Shown here one piece after another: positions 62,741 through 64,000 of a stretch of 64,000 nt of DNA. Origin of the DNA: Diabrotica undecimpunctata (lineage: Eukaryota > Arthropoda > Insecta > Coleoptera > Chrysomelidae); assembly GCF_040954645.1 (NCBI RefSeq), contig NC_092808.1:115980049-116044048 (forward strand), given 5' to 3'. Every line of letters begins with the position of its first letter. The first letter of the stretch is position 1. Below the pieces are notes generated by a model, which was not told where the DNA came from, did no database searches, and worked only from the letters and a program-made list of their open reading frames with translations. The translations under genes and the position numbers were made by a program.

Positions 62741-64000
62741 TTCGAACAATCAACAATCCTGGACTTCTTTAATTCATTGCCAGAATTGGATACAATTACA
62801 CCGTACCTAGAAGTAATAGTCGAAGACATACATTTAAATGATCAAGACATTTTACGAGGAGAAACTCTTTTAGGAGAAATAGCTGCCAAAGGAAACTCAA
62901 TTCATGAGACAACTGAAAGTAATAATATGATGTATTATTTTAAAAATTCAGAAACATATAGCCCCAATGAAACTTTAGTTGAAATGGGTGATGATTCTGA
63001 ACAAGGATGTCTACAAGAAATCACAGAAAATTACATGACTGACGCACAGCCTGGGCAGGATCTTGATAAAAATGGATGTGAGATTATAAACAGCAGAGGC
63101 AATTTAGGCAAACGAAAAAGAAATAAAAAGGCCTATAAATCAATGTGAAGGACAGAAAAAGAATGAATGGTGAAGAGTATTATAAAAGGGGGAAAATGAA
63201 GCTGAAAAAATTGTGTATGAAGTCAAAAGGTCTGAAAGAGAAATGAAACCTTGTTGTTTATGTAAACCTAAAAACAAGTCGGTTTTTTAATGCCACAGAG
63301 TTACGATTTTCATAGATTATTGGCTCTTGAATTGGAATGAGTGCCGCATTTTCATTAAGCAATTAGTTGACAACAGCAATGTATTATGTAGAAAAGTAGA
63401 ATCAGAAAATTTACGGCGAAACGGTTCTTCATACTATCATTTAAAAGTTGGTCAGAGTCAAGAAAGAATTCGTGTGTGCAAAAAGATGATACTAATCACC
63501 TTATTTAGGAAGAATGGGCGGTTTAAACTGGGTAACAACTCAATCTGACAGGATGAGAGAAGAACTGCACACAGAGTAAAAGAAAAATGAAGATAATGAA
63601 GAGGATAATCTACATTTACGATCACATGTAAGCAGAGAAAAAAAAAACGCTGATACCTCACGTAAAACTATTCTCAAAGAATAGTTTCGAAACACAATTC
63701 AGATAACTGCCTTAATCTGAACCTTCTATGAATGCAAGGTATAACAGACGCTGATAAAGATGTTAATAGAGACATGGGGAATCTAAAATTTGCATTCCAC
63801 GACATGTCTCCTCAGCTAAGCAGAAATCGTTAGCGAATTGTGTTTCTTGTACTCATACAGAGTAGATCCGAATAAAAATAAAATTAAAGACAGTCAAGAT
63901 TTCCTTTCACGCAAAAATAGTCTATGTATCTGTTGATACGTATTTCGCTTTAATAAAGCTCATCAGAACAGTTATTCATAGGCTTTCTCAACGTGAAAAT
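62741..64000 (+). pseudogene. DUF7869-like protein, N-terminal part (runs off edge)
   Basis: An acidic leader (62741-63100; 'LPELDTITPYLEVIVEDIHL', 'DDSEQGCLQEITENY') ends in a basic patch 'NLGKRKRNKKAYKSM'. After a stop and shifts it continues 'MNGEEYYKRGK'-like, 'KPCCLCKPKNKS', 'ECRIFIKQLVDNSNVLCRKV', 'RRNGSSYYHLKVGQSQERIR' and 'VCKKM', then 'MGNLKFAFHDMSP'. The Cys-rich piece and the 'R..SYYHL....RI.VCK.MF' block are the N-terminal hallmarks, as I remember them, of the family whose C-terminal half is at 45297. Frame damage is heavy from 63150 on. The RNase H-like half would lie beyond 64000. No TIR seen. Confidence 0.6.

Overview
This window looks like intergenic or heterochromatic DNA from an insect, most likely a beetle. 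It is strongly AT-rich, it has no operon-like packing, and almost every open frame belongs to a eukaryotic transposable-element family. A leaf beetle (Chrysomelidae, Diabrotica-like) is my best guess. That rests on remembered repeats of the type 'aataagccac ... atttccacttc(a/g)gaaat' at about 7.55 and 42.95 kb, and it is inference. I found no convincing host protein gene, rRNA or functional tRNA gene.

Layout, left half. 0-2 kb: decayed piggyBac-like transposase. 3.9-4.7 kb: minus-strand IS630/Tc1-type transposase fragment. 7.0-10.2 kb: HARBI1 fragment, a long hairpin element, and a Tigger/pogo pseudogene with a 793-bp inverted-repeat element inserted in it. 10.3-12.0 kb: second piggyBac. 13.1-21.0 kb: six APE-type LINE (non-LTR) fragments, one a 5'-truncated insertion with a 12-bp target duplication. 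23.9-25.2 kb: nearly intact transposase with 82 residues between the second Asp and the Glu (Sailor/DD82E type), broken by one stop codon. 26.4-28.2 kb: piggyBac C-terminus and two LINE tails.

Layout, right half. 33.1-35.3 kb: piggyBac gene split by a LINE insertion whose removal restores the frame. 35.6-36.8 kb: LINE fragment. 37.0-40.6 kb: three Penelope-like fragments, one with a 244-bp inverted terminal duplication. 40.6-42.3 kb: piggyBac C-terminus with its right end, and a dead mariner-like transposase. 43.4-44.0 kb: 5' end of a PIF/Harbinger element. 44.8-46.6 kb: a 1.77-kb element with perfect 26-bp terminal inverted repeats and a 4-bp target duplication, carrying the C-terminal half of a 'DNCxGQNKNW' protein (a family I remember as DUF7869). 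47.9-49.3 kb: LTR-like block. 49.5-52.2 kb: Jockey-type LINE. 52.5-55.4 kb: giant foldback element with a tRNA-derived SINE in one arm. 56.1-57.2 kb: LINE without its YADD motif. 57.5-58.2 kb: about six copies of a ~118-bp tandem repeat. 58.8-60.0 kb: Penelope-like copy with an open reading frame. 61.2-61.9 kb: LINE tail with a 12-bp target duplication. 62.7-64.0 kb: N-terminal half of a second DUF7869-like gene, running off the edge.

The most novel candidate is the 44810-46575 element. It ties a domain of unknown function to DNA-transposon ends, with repeated subterminal GSCGTAWCTGC motifs. Other highlights are the DD82E transposase, the nested insertions with readable target duplications, the 2.9-kb foldback, and the repeated association of Penelope and LTR-like ends with long (TA)n arrays.
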